A stretch of 9,431 nucleotides of DNA, from contig SLSE01000004.1 in assembly GCA_007130585.1 (NCBI GenBank), positions 1 to 9,431 on the forward strand, written 5' to 3'. This stretch comes from Syntrophomonadaceae bacterium (GTDB taxonomy: Bacteria; Bacillota; Dethiobacteria; DTU022). The notes beneath the pieces are model-generated. The model searched no databases and was not told the DNA's origin. It worked only from the letters and a program-made list of their open reading frames with translations. Positions 1 through 6,846 of this stretch are shown here, piece by piece; position 1 is the first letter of the stretch, and every line of letters starts with the position of its first letter. A program made the translations under genes and the position numbers.

Positions 1-1
1 C

Positions 2-70
2 TGCGATGCCGGAGGTCACCATAATATTAATATTGTAAATATTGCAAAAGGTATTGACAAAATAAAATAA
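2..70 (+). CDS. Possible C-terminal tail of an upstream gene (partial)
   Basis: Frame 2 is open from the window edge to a TAA at 68-70. It reads about 22 residues containing a DAGGHHN stretch and ending in a lysine-rich GIDKIK tail. The composition looks protein-like, but so short an open frame can occur by chance. I do not recognise a family. If it is real, the promoter at 54-82 overlaps the end of this gene. The other two + frames stop at 22-24 and about 34-36. Confidence 0.25.
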   Translation, partial: CDAGGHHNINIVNIAKGIDKIK

Positions 71-82
71 CGGATCAATAAT
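54..82 (+). promoter_or_regulatory. Sigma-A-type promoter for the structured RNA
   Basis: A perfect -35 box TTGACA (54-59) is followed by a 17-nt spacer and AATAAT (77-82), which matches the -10 consensus at five of six positions. The predicted transcription start, about 7 nt downstream, falls at 88-90. That is exactly where the long-range pairing strand CCAGGTTCC (89-97) begins. This agreement between promoter and RNA 5' end supports both calls. Confidence 0.6.
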
Positions 83-88
83 GGTGAT

Positions 89-380
89 CCAGGTTCCGAG
101 AGACTGGCTGGCGAACCGGGCCGGGACTGCAGGGTTGACCGAAGTGCACCAGGGTGCTTACCGGAATCCGTGAAAGGATTAAACCTGAAGCCCGGCAGCT
201 GCGTGAAACGGCAGGATAAAGGCCCCCCGGGGCCGGCATTCTGGCGGCAGCGCAGCACGGAAGAACAGTAGCAATCTTAGGTTGAGCGAAAGCCATCCGG
301 AGGAGGTGGCGGAACCTCAGCTGTTGACGGATTGACGAAAGTACTCCGTCGGAAGTGCCAAAAGGCCTGTTGGAACCTGG
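89..380 (+). ncRNA. Candidate structured RNA of unrecognised class, about 290 nt
   Basis: No protein frame is convincing here, but hand folding gives a nested structure. P1: 91-98 pairs perfectly with 310-317 (8 bp). P2: 104-112 pairs with 292-300 with one mismatch. P3: 120-125 pairs with 191-196 (6 GC-rich bp), continued by 132-136/182-186. Inside P3 lie hairpin 139-164 (CCG, GU and GCAC helices closed by CAGG) and hairpin 165-180 (AATCC/GGATT with a GTGAAA loop). P4: 198-203 pairs with 251-256 and encloses the GGCCC/GGGCC hairpin 221-234. After P1 comes hairpin 326-350, GACGGA/TCCGTC, capped by a GAAA tetraloop. An alternative closing helix pairs 89-97 with 372-380 (9 bp, perfect). The 3' end is uncertain because I see no intrinsic terminator. 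It could be an independent sRNA with its own promoter or a cis-acting leader of the operon. I checked by eye for RNase P, tmRNA, SRP RNA, T-box and the common riboswitch motifs and found no convincing match. Confidence 0.55.
326..350 (+). other. RNA hairpin with GNRA tetraloop at the 3' side of the structured RNA
   Basis: GACGGA (326-331) pairs with TCCGTC (345-350). The inner GAC/GTAC strands are closed by a GAAA tetraloop at 337-340. No T-run follows, so it is not a rho-independent terminator. It lies between the two competing partners of the RNA's 5' strand (310-317 and 372-380). Confidence 0.5.
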
Positions 381-436
381 TCTTGTACACTAATAATTGT
401 TCCTAATATCACTATTTTCAAACCTTTTTGATCTCG

Positions 437-466
437 TTGACACCCTTTAACAGTCAATGGTATAAT
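437..466 (+). promoter_or_regulatory. Sigma-A promoter of the redox operon
   Basis: Perfect TTGACA (437-442) and perfect TATAAT (461-466) are separated by 18 nt. The start of transcription is predicted near 472-474, giving a leader of about 40 nt before the first gene. The run of T residues at 466-472 sits at the start region. The operon could therefore be transcribed without the structured RNA upstream, although read-through from the promoter at 54-82 is also possible. Confidence 0.75.
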
Positions 467-514
467 TTTTTTGTGCCTGTTGAAGCTTACATGTCAGACA
501 AAAAGGAATAGTTG

Positions 515-2902
515 ATGAACAAGCAGACTGCGCAGATCGACTCGATTATCAGAGAGCACAACAGCGACCCTGCTAACCTGATTATGATTCTACAGGACAT
601 CCAGGCAGAAGTAAGTTACCTTCCTTCAGAAATTATTGAGCAGGTATCAAAACAGTTAAACATCCCCTGTTCGCAAATTTATTCAGTATCAACTTTTTAC
701 AAGTCTTTTTCTCTAAAACCCCGCGGAAAACACAAAATAGATGTATGTGAAGGCACGGCCTGCCACATCAGGGGCGCAGCTGTGCTTATGAGCCAGTTAT
801 CGGAAGAACTGGGTGTTACTCCCGGCGGGACCAGTGAAGACGGAGAGTTCTCGCTTAATTCTGTACACTGTGTAGGAGCCTGCGCTATGGCTCCGGTTGT
901 GGTTATCGACGGAACTTACCATGGCAGCGTAACAGCATCAGATTTGATAAAGGAAGTAAATAAGTGCTGCTCTGCTGATCGGGACTGCATCTGCCCGGCA
1001 GAAGAGGAGGAAGAAAAGCCTGTTGCGGTAAGCGAAACAATTGATTCTTCCCTTAAACTGCAGGAGCTGAAAGACTCCATCCTGCAGGAAAAGCCTGCCG
1101 GCGAAAGAAAAGTACTTGTCTGCGCCGGCACGGGGTGCCTGGCTAAAGGCAGCCTGGAAACCGCTGCAGCCCTGGGCAGGGAAATCGACGCACTCGGCCT
1201 CGACGTAAAGGTCAATATAATATTAAAAAAAGTTGGCTGCCAGGGCTTTTGCGAAAAAGGACCGCTTGTGATCCTGCAACCTGAAAATATCTTTTATACA
1301 GGCGTCGCTGCCGCTGATGCCGGAGACATTGTCAATGAAACGCTCGTCAACAAAACAATTATCGACAAATTCCTGTATCATGAACCGGGTGCAGGGCAGG
1401 GAATTGAAAAATATGATGAAATACCATTTTTTGCCGGACAGCAGAGAATTGCCCTTCGGAACGTGGGCACAATCGATCCTCTGGACATTTACGACTATAT
1501 AGCTCACGGAGGCTACAGCGCCCTTTTCAAAGCGCTGCTCTCCATGACCCCGGAACAGGTAATTGAGGAAGTTGAAAAATCCGGCCTTCGGGGCAGGGGA
1601 GGGGGAGGTTTTCCCACCGGCAGAAAGTGGCGGACCACTGCCTCGGTAGAATCGGACATCCGCTATGTGATCTGCAACGGAGACGAGGGCGACCCGGGGG
1701 CATTCATGGATCGCAGCATCATGGAAGGCGACCCGCACTCCGTAATTGAAGGCATGATTATCTGCGCTTATGCCGTTGGTTCTTCCCGCGGTTATATTTA
1801 TGTCCGTGAAGAATATCCCCGGGCGTTAAAACATCTCCAGGCTGCCATCGACCAGGCCCGGTCGGCCGGCTTACTGGGGCGGGGTATTGCCGGGACCGGT
1901 TTTTCATTTGATATTACCATTAACCGGGGAACCGGAGCGTTTATCTGCGGGGAATCCACCGCCCTGATGCAGTCTATTGAAGGCAAGGTGGGCGAACCGC
2001 GGGCCAAGTACATCCGCTCGGCCGAGCGGGGGCTCTACGATCAGCCCACCGTTCTGAACAATGTCGAAACCCTGGTTAACATACCGGTTATTATTGATAA
2101 AGGATCGCAATGGTTTGCGGCAACAGGAACCCCCGGCAGTGCAGGCACCAAGGTTTTTTCAGTTGTCGGCAAGGTTAAAAATACCGGCCTGGTTGAAGTG
2201 CCCATGGGAGCCACCCTGAGGAGCGTTATCTATGAACTTTGCGGGGGCATTTTAAATGATAAACAATTTAAAGCTGTCCAGACCGGCGGCCCATCGGGAG
2301 GCTGTTTGCCGGAAAGCCGGTTAGACCTGCCGGTTGACTTTGATACTCTTACCCGTGAAGGCTCGATGATGGGCTCCGGCGGGATGATTGTTATGGATGA
2401 AGATACCTGCATGGTAGACGTGGCCCGTTATTTTACCGATTTTCTGGCCAGCGAGTCCTGCGGCAAGTGCGCGGCCTGCAGGATTGGCCTCTCCAGCACC
2501 CTGGATATCCTGGAAAAAATATGCCGGGGTGAAGGGGACCCCGCCGATATTGATAATCTCGAAAAACTGCTGGACTTGCTGGAAAACGGCTCTTTGTGCG
2601 GCCTCGGCAAGTCCGCGCCAAACCCGGTGCGCAGCACCCTTACTCACTTCCGGGATGAATACATGGCTCACATCCTGGAAAAAACTTGCCCGGCAGGCGT
2701 TTGCAGGAACCTGATCAGCTTTGAGATTAACGAGCTCTGCACGGGGTGCCGGCGCTGCGCCAGGGCCTGCCCGCAGGATGCCATAAGCGGCGAGAAAAAG
2801 GAAATCCACCTGATCGACCAGGAGCTCTGCAACCGCTGCGGAATCTGCAAATCAACCTGCAAATTTGAAGCTGTCAGTATTGTTAAGAGAGGGCAGATAT
2901 GA
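515..2902 (+). CDS. Fused NuoE-NuoF NADH dehydrogenase subunit with C-terminal 2x[4Fe-4S] ferredoxin
   Basis: This is an electron-transfer flavoprotein that should exchange electrons between NAD(H) and Fe-S clusters in the cytoplasm; there is no signal peptide or membrane segment. Numbering is from ATG 515 (795 residues). Residues 1-150 are NuoE-like with a thioredoxin-fold [2Fe-2S] site (C78, C83, C119, C123). After an acidic linker, residues 195-280 form a second thioredoxin-like [2Fe-2S] domain (C203, C208, C242, C246), as in HydB/HndC-type NuoF proteins. The FMN/NADH domain shows the glycine-rich GRGGGGFPTG (around 360) and GTGAFICGEST (around 472). The N3-type [4Fe-4S] ligands are C649, C652, C655 and C695. 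The tail has two classic ferredoxin motifs (C742/745/748/752 and C772/775/778/782). ATG 515 is chosen because AGGA (504-507) is well spaced; a TTG immediately upstream at 512 is the alternative. NuoE and NuoF are usually separate genes, so the fusion is notable. The stop overlaps the next start by ATGA. Confidence 0.93.
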   Translation: MNKQTAQIDSIIREHNSDPANLIMILQDIQAEVSYLPSEIIEQVSKQLNIPCSQIYSVSTFYKSFSLKPRGKHKIDVCEGTACHIRGAAVLMSQLSEELGVTPGGTSEDGEFSLNSVHCVGACAMAPVVVIDGTYHGSVTASDLIKEVNKCCSADRDCICPAEEEEEKPVAVSETIDSSLKLQELKDSILQEKPAGERKVLVCAGTGCLAKGSLETAAALGREIDALGLDVKVNIILKKVGCQGFCEKGPLVILQPENIFYTGVAAADAGDIVNETLVNKTIIDKFLYHEPGAGQGIEKYDEIPFFAGQQRIALRNVGTIDPLDIYDYIAHGGYSALFKALLSMTPEQVIEEVEKSGLRGRGGGGFPTGRKWRTTASVESDIRYVICNGDEGDPGAFMDRSIMEGDPHSVIEGMIICAYAVGSSRGYIYVREEYPRALKHLQAAIDQARSAGLLGRGIAGTGFSFDITINRGTGAFICGESTALMQSIEGKVGEPRAKYIRSAERGLYDQPTVLNNVETLVNIPVIIDKGSQWFAATGTPGSAGTKVFSVVGKVKNTGLVEVPMGATLRSVIYELCGGILNDKQFKAVQTGGPSGGCLPESRLDLPVDFDTLTREGSMMGSGGMIVMDEDTCMVDVARYFTDFLASESCGKCAACRIGLSSTLDILEKICRGEGDPADIDNLEKLLDLLENGSLCGLGKSAPNPVRSTLTHFRDEYMAHILEKTCPAGVCRNLISFEINELCTGCRRCARACPQDAISGEKKEIHLIDQELCNRCGICKSTCKFEAVSIVKRGQI

Positions 2903-5900
2903 GCGAAAACATTCAAATCACCGTCGATGGACGCACCATAGAAACTGAAGACAGGATTATGCTGTTACCCGTTTTAAACGACCTTGGCATCCACGTTCCA
3001 CAACTCTGCAATCATCCTGCATTAACCCCGAGCGGTGCCTGCAGGCTCTGCGTGGTTGAAATAACAAAAAAAGAATGGAATGGCGGCTCAAAAATAGTCA
3101 CATCCTGCCTCTACCCCGCAGAAGAAGGCCTTATTGTTTCAACACGCAGTGAAAAAGTTTTGAGAACCCGCCGGAGCCTTCTGGAACTTTACCTGGCCCA
3201 GTGCCCCGGATCGGAAGAAGTCAGGGCCATGGCCCGCCTCGAAGGTATTGAAACAACCCCTTATACAGCTCCCGGGGAAAAGGATAATAAATGTATCATG
3301 TGCGGCCTGTGTACCCGTGTCTGCCAGGATTGCGGGCCGGGCGCAATTTCGACCCTGGGCAGGGGTATAGACAAGCTGATCGGGCCCAACCCTGAAGGCG
3401 TTGCCGAAAACTGTACCGGTTGCCTGGCCTGCGCCCGGATCTGCCCAACCGGGGCAATTCCCTTTGAACAAAAAGGGGAAACCCTTAAAATATGGAACCA
3501 CACCTTTGATATCCCAACCTGTTCCGTCCAGCCCGAACTCTGCAGGGGCTGTGGAATATGTGAAGAAGAATGCCCTTACTCAATACCAAGGGTTGTGATG
3601 TATAAAAACGGCCTGTCCACGGCCAGTATTTCCGCCGATACATGCATAGGCTGCGGTGTTTGCCCGGGAACATGCCCGACGGGAGCTATAACACAGAAAA
3701 AAACAGGCGCCCTGAGCGACCACGAACCCCTGCTGTATAGAAAAGATATTGCCGGCAGGGACCTGGTATTCGCCTGTCCCCGCTCGCCGATGACCGGCGA
3801 AGATAATGTGATCAGGGTCAGCTGCATCGGCAGCATCCATATTTCAACACTGCTTTACAGTGTTGCCGCCGGGGCAAACAGCGTCGCCCTGATCTGCAGG
3901 GACCGGGGCAGCTGTCCCTATTACAGGGGCGGCGACCTTGGGGAAAAAAGATTATTCACAGCCCGTAAACTACTCGAATACTGCGGACTAAGTTCCGAAT
4001 CGCTTACTCTGCTGGAACCCGGCCCGGGGCAGAATGCCCCCATGGAAAAGTGGCTTGATTTCAAAGTAATCCGGAAAGGTCAGCCCCGACTTTTAAAATC
4101 ATTTTATAACCGGGAAGACGTCCCGGCCGGTGGAATGGATCTGGCCCTCGAAATTATAGGATGGCTGAAAAACCGGCCCGAACTTACTGCTGTCGTCCCT
4201 GCAGAAATAGCCGGCCTGTTCAATACTGCGGATCAACCGGATGCCCCGCTGCTCTACCTTGACCGGCTGCCCGAACTTCATCTCCTGCTGGAGTTAACCT
4301 TGGAAAAACCGGTAGTAAGGGAGCTCCTGTCTGAAGCGGCGGGCAGGCTGAATGATTATTATCAAAGTGTGCGCTTAGCTGCTACCGGTAAAGAACTGCG
4401 GGAAACTGACACAGCCAAAATTATATCCATAGATCCCGTGCCCACCGAAGACATGCCTTCCGGGCGTTCCTTTATCACCCTGAATGATTTGGCCGGTCTT
4501 CCACCGGCACAGGATGAAGAACGCTTTTCTTTTAATATTTCTCCGGCCAGGCGCAGGGAGCTGCTCGAAAGTTATACAAAAAGCACAGGCAAACCTCTCC
4601 TGTGCCACACAGCAGAACAATATTTGCAGTATGCTCTCCTGCTCAGACCGGGTACCTGGTTGCAGTCCCTGGCAGAAAAACCGAAAATCGCCTGGAGCGC
4701 TGCCGGAGTCTCGCCTCCCCCGGAACGGCATGAGAAAAATGATCTCAGAATTACCAGTCACCCAATCCTGCCCCCGATCAAAGCTGCAGAATTTGATTTT
4801 ACATTCAACGGGCAAACCTGCCGGGCCCGGGAAGGCGAAGTTATTACTTCCGCTCTCTATGCGGCGGGGATAACAGTGTTCGGCCATCACCACCGCGACG
4901 GGGGAGCCCAGGGAGTTTACTGCGTCAACGGGCAGTGCTCCCAGTGCATGGTTATAGCTGACGGAAAACCTGTTAAAGGCTGCATGACTCCGGTTAGCCC
5001 GGGTATGCAGGTAAACAGCGTAGAAGGGCCCCCTGCCCTTCCGGATACAGCGCTGCCTGATATTATCAACCCGGAGCCGGAAGTTGTCAGTGTCGACGTC
5101 CTGGTCATCGGCGGCGGGCCGGCCGGGATCAGCGCGGCAATTGAACTTGGCAGTGTCGGCGTGGAAGTTCTGATTATAGACGACAAACAGGAGCTCGGCG
5201 GAAAGCTGAGCCTGCAGACTCACAACTTTTTCGGCTCTGTCGCCGACTGCTATGCCGGAGAGCGCGGGGTTGAAATAGGTCACATCCTGGCCGGCAGTCT
5301 AAAGCAGTTCCCAACCGTTGAAACCTGGCTGAACTCAACCGTGGTAGGCGTATTCAGCGACGGCAATTTCGGGGTATCCGTAAACGGCAGCTACAGGCTG
5401 GTCAGGCCGAAAAAAGTCCTCTTCTCGACCGGCGCCCGGGAAAAAAGCCTGGCCTTCCCCGGAGCAGACATTGCCGGAGTGTACGGAGCAGGCGCTTTTC
5501 AAACTCTTGTAAACCGGGACCTGGTCAAATGCGCCGAAAAGCTCTTTATTATCGGCGGGGGCAATGTCGGTCTGATTGGCGCCTATCATGCCCTGCAGGC
5601 CGGAATTGATGTGGTGGGACTTGTTGAAGCCCTACCCAAATGCGGAGGCTATAAAGTCCACGAAGATAAAATCAGGCGTCTGGGCGTTCCGATCTGGACA
5701 TCGCATACCGTTTTGCGAATTGAAGGGAAAGAAAATGTGGAAAGGGTTGTCATTGCCGCAATCGATGACAGGTTTCAGCCGCTTAAAGGCACGGAACGGT
5801 CTTTTGAGGTGGATACCGTATTGATGGCCGTAGGTTTAAGCCCGGTCAACGAACTTTTAAATAAGGCCCGGGAATACGGGATCGAAGCTTATGCCGCCGG

Positions 5901-6846
5901 GGACGCCGAAGAAATTGCGGAAGCTTCTGCAGCTATATTTTCCGGTAAAATTATCGGCCGCAAAATCGCCATGGGAATGGGAATCGATTTCCCCGTGCCC
6001 GCCGACTGGGAAAAGTTCGGGGAAACCCTGAAGCACCACGCGGCAGAAAGCAAGCCTTTTGTTGCCGAAGATTCTGATGCCCCGGTCTACCCGCTGATCC
6101 GCTGCATGCAGGAAATCCCATGCAACCCCTGTATAGAGGCTTGCCCCAAGAACTGTATTACGATGCCCGGCTCGATCCTTTCCCTGCCGGAGTACGGCGG
6201 AAACTGCATGGGCTGCGGCGAATGTGTCCTGGCCTGTCCCGGGCTGGCGATTACCCTGGTGGTCAACGATTACGATCCATCCGGAGAAACAGCCCTGCTG
6301 GCTATGCCTTATGAGTTCGTCAATGATATCATTCCCCTGGGCCGCGAGGTTACCACCACCGACATGGAAGGCAGTGTTGTCGGTAAAGGCAGGGTAATAG
6401 CCTATAAAGACAGGGCATCGCAAAACAGCAGGAGGCTGCTGCTTTTAGAGGTGCCTGCCGAACACAAACTGCAGGTAGCCGGCTTCATGATCAGGGAAAT
6501 TGATCCGGGTATTCCGGTTGAAAACATCCCTGAAGAAGATGATCCGATTATCTGCCGCTGCGAAAGGGTCAAAAAGAGCGAAATTGTTCAGGCCATCCGC
6601 TCCGGCATCCGCGACATGAACCAGTTAAAAGCGGCTGTCCGGGCCGGACTGGGCGGCTGCAACGGCAAAACCTGTAATGACCTGATCCTGAGGCTGTACA
6701 GGGAAGAGGGGATTCCCCTGGACGATATAACCATGCCCACGCACAGGCCGCTGGTAGCCGAGGTCCATCTCGGTGATTTTATCGCCGGCCCAGGCCCCGG
6801 AAAAACGGCTGGGACAGAGGAGGCAGGAAATGTCGACCAACAATAA
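2899..6846 (+). CDS. Giant multidomain iron-sulfur flavoprotein: NuoG-like + MvhD-like + SoxA/HcnA-like FAD oxidoreductase + BFD-like
   Basis: This 1315-residue protein is probably the electron-transfer hub between genes 1 and 3. Domains in order: plant-type [2Fe-2S] (C37, C48, C51, C70); NuoG-like ferredoxin pair (C132/135/138/142 and C172/175/178/182); second ferredoxin pair (C215/218/221/225 and C249/252/255/259); MvhD/FlpD-like [2Fe-2S] domain at about 285-375 (C293, C309, C333, C339); an unrecognised, nearly cysteine-free stretch at about 390-628; sarcosine-oxidase-alpha/HcnA-like [2Fe-2S] (C675, C680, C683, C695). Next is a flavoprotein with two dinucleotide folds (GGGPAG at 738-743; GGGNVG at 886-891) and a GD motif near 1001. 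Then come ferredoxin sites (C1069/1075/1078/1082 and C1103/1106/1109/1113) and a BFD-like [2Fe-2S] (C1219, C1221, C1254, C1259). The NuoG-type His-Cys cluster ligands are missing. There is no membrane segment and no hydrogenase H-cluster motif. The start is supported by GAGAGGG at 2887-2893 and the ATGA overlap. Domain calls are from motifs; the physiological partner and any bifurcation are inference. Confidence 0.9.
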   Translation: MSENIQITVDGRTIETEDRIMLLPVLNDLGIHVPQLCNHPALTPSGACRLCVVEITKKEWNGGSKIVTSCLYPAEEGLIVSTRSEKVLRTRRSLLELYLAQCPGSEEVRAMARLEGIETTPYTAPGEKDNKCIMCGLCTRVCQDCGPGAISTLGRGIDKLIGPNPEGVAENCTGCLACARICPTGAIPFEQKGETLKIWNHTFDIPTCSVQPELCRGCGICEEECPYSIPRVVMYKNGLSTASISADTCIGCGVCPGTCPTGAITQKKTGALSDHEPLLYRKDIAGRDLVFACPRSPMTGEDNVIRVSCIGSIHISTLLYSVAAGANSVALICRDRGSCPYYRGGDLGEKRLFTARKLLEYCGLSSESLTLLEPGPGQNAPMEKWLDFKVIRKGQPRLLKSFYNREDVPAGGMDLALEIIGWLKNRPELTAVVPAEIAGLFNTADQPDAPLLYLDRLPELHLLLELTLEKPVVRELLSEAAGRLNDYYQSVRLAATGKELRETDTAKIISIDPVPTEDMPSGRSFITLNDLAGLPPAQDEERFSFNISPARRRELLESYTKSTGKPLLCHTAEQYLQYALLLRPGTWLQSLAEKPKIAWSAAGVSPPPERHEKNDLRITSHPILPPIKAAEFDFTFNGQTCRAREGEVITSALYAAGITVFGHHHRDGGAQGVYCVNGQCSQCMVIADGKPVKGCMTPVSPGMQVNSVEGPPALPDTALPDIINPEPEVVSVDVLVIGGGPAGISAAIELGSVGVEVLIIDDKQELGGKLSLQTHNFFGSVADCYAGERGVEIGHILAGSLKQFPTVETWLNSTVVGVFSDGNFGVSVNGSYRLVRPKKVLFSTGAREKSLAFPGADIAGVYGAGAFQTLVNRDLVKCAEKLFIIGGGNVGLIGAYHALQAGIDVVGLVEALPKCGGYKVHEDKIRRLGVPIWTSHTVLRIEGKENVERVVIAAIDDRFQPLKGTERSFEVDTVLMAVGLSPVNELLNKAREYGIEAYAAGDAEEIAEASAAIFSGKIIGRKIAMGMGIDFPVPADWEKFGETLKHHAAESKPFVAEDSDAPVYPLIRCMQEIPCNPCIEACPKNCITMPGSILSLPEYGGNCMGCGECVLACPGLAITLVVNDYDPSGETALLAMPYEFVNDIIPLGREVTTTDMEGSVVGKGRVIAYKDRASQNSRRLLLLEVPAEHKLQVAGFMIREIDPGIPVENIPEEDDPIICRCERVKKSEIVQAIRSGIRDMNQLKAAVRAGLGGCNGKTCNDLILRLYREEGIPLDDITMPTHRPLVAEVHLGDFIAGPGPGKTAGTEEAGNVDQQ
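6815..6822 (+). promoter_or_regulatory. Shine-Dalgarno site that fixes the start of gene 3
   Basis: AGAGGAGG lies 7 nt before ATG 6830, inside the last codons of the preceding gene. It decides for ATG 6830 over the in-frame upstream ATG at 6773, which would add 19 residues with no resemblance to the start of a dinucleotide fold. Confidence 0.75.

Noticed and set aside
24..45. AT-rich AATATTAATATT inverted repeat as an operator or transposon end
   Set aside because: It is short, simple in composition and may be coding; there is no matching copy elsewhere in the window.
181..197. CCTGAAGCCCGGCAG segment resembling the GATGAAGCCCGGCAAC core of the SAM-I riboswitch
   Set aside because: The other SAM-I hallmarks (the CTTATCAAGAG-type 5' helix and GGTGGAGGGA) are absent, and the segment is used as the 3' strand of helix P3.
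16..296. Minus-strand open frames over the leader region
   Set aside because: They are low-complexity P/S/G/R-rich translations lying across the folded RNA helices. They lack a convincing ribosome site and any recognisable domain.
298..320. GAGGTGGCGGAACCTC resembling a T-box antiterminator
   Set aside because: It lacks the conserved TGGNACCGCG core and a terminator, and the downstream gene is not an aminoacyl-tRNA or amino-acid synthesis gene.
4375..5283. A long minus-strand open frame (about 300 codons) opposite the hub gene
   Set aside because: The + strand here encodes an intact flavoprotein with clear motifs. The antisense translation shows no domain and is the mirror of GC-rich codons.
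6773..6829. Upstream in-frame ATG at 6773 as the start of gene 3
   Set aside because: The extra 19 residues do not fit the family and lie within the preceding gene. ATG 6830 has an ideal Shine-Dalgarno and begins just before the FAD fold.
2899..6846. Hub gene as an [FeFe] hydrogenase catalytic subunit
   Set aside because: The N-terminus resembles HydA/NuoG, but none of the H-cluster motifs (TSCCP, MPC, ExMxC types) is present anywhere in the protein.
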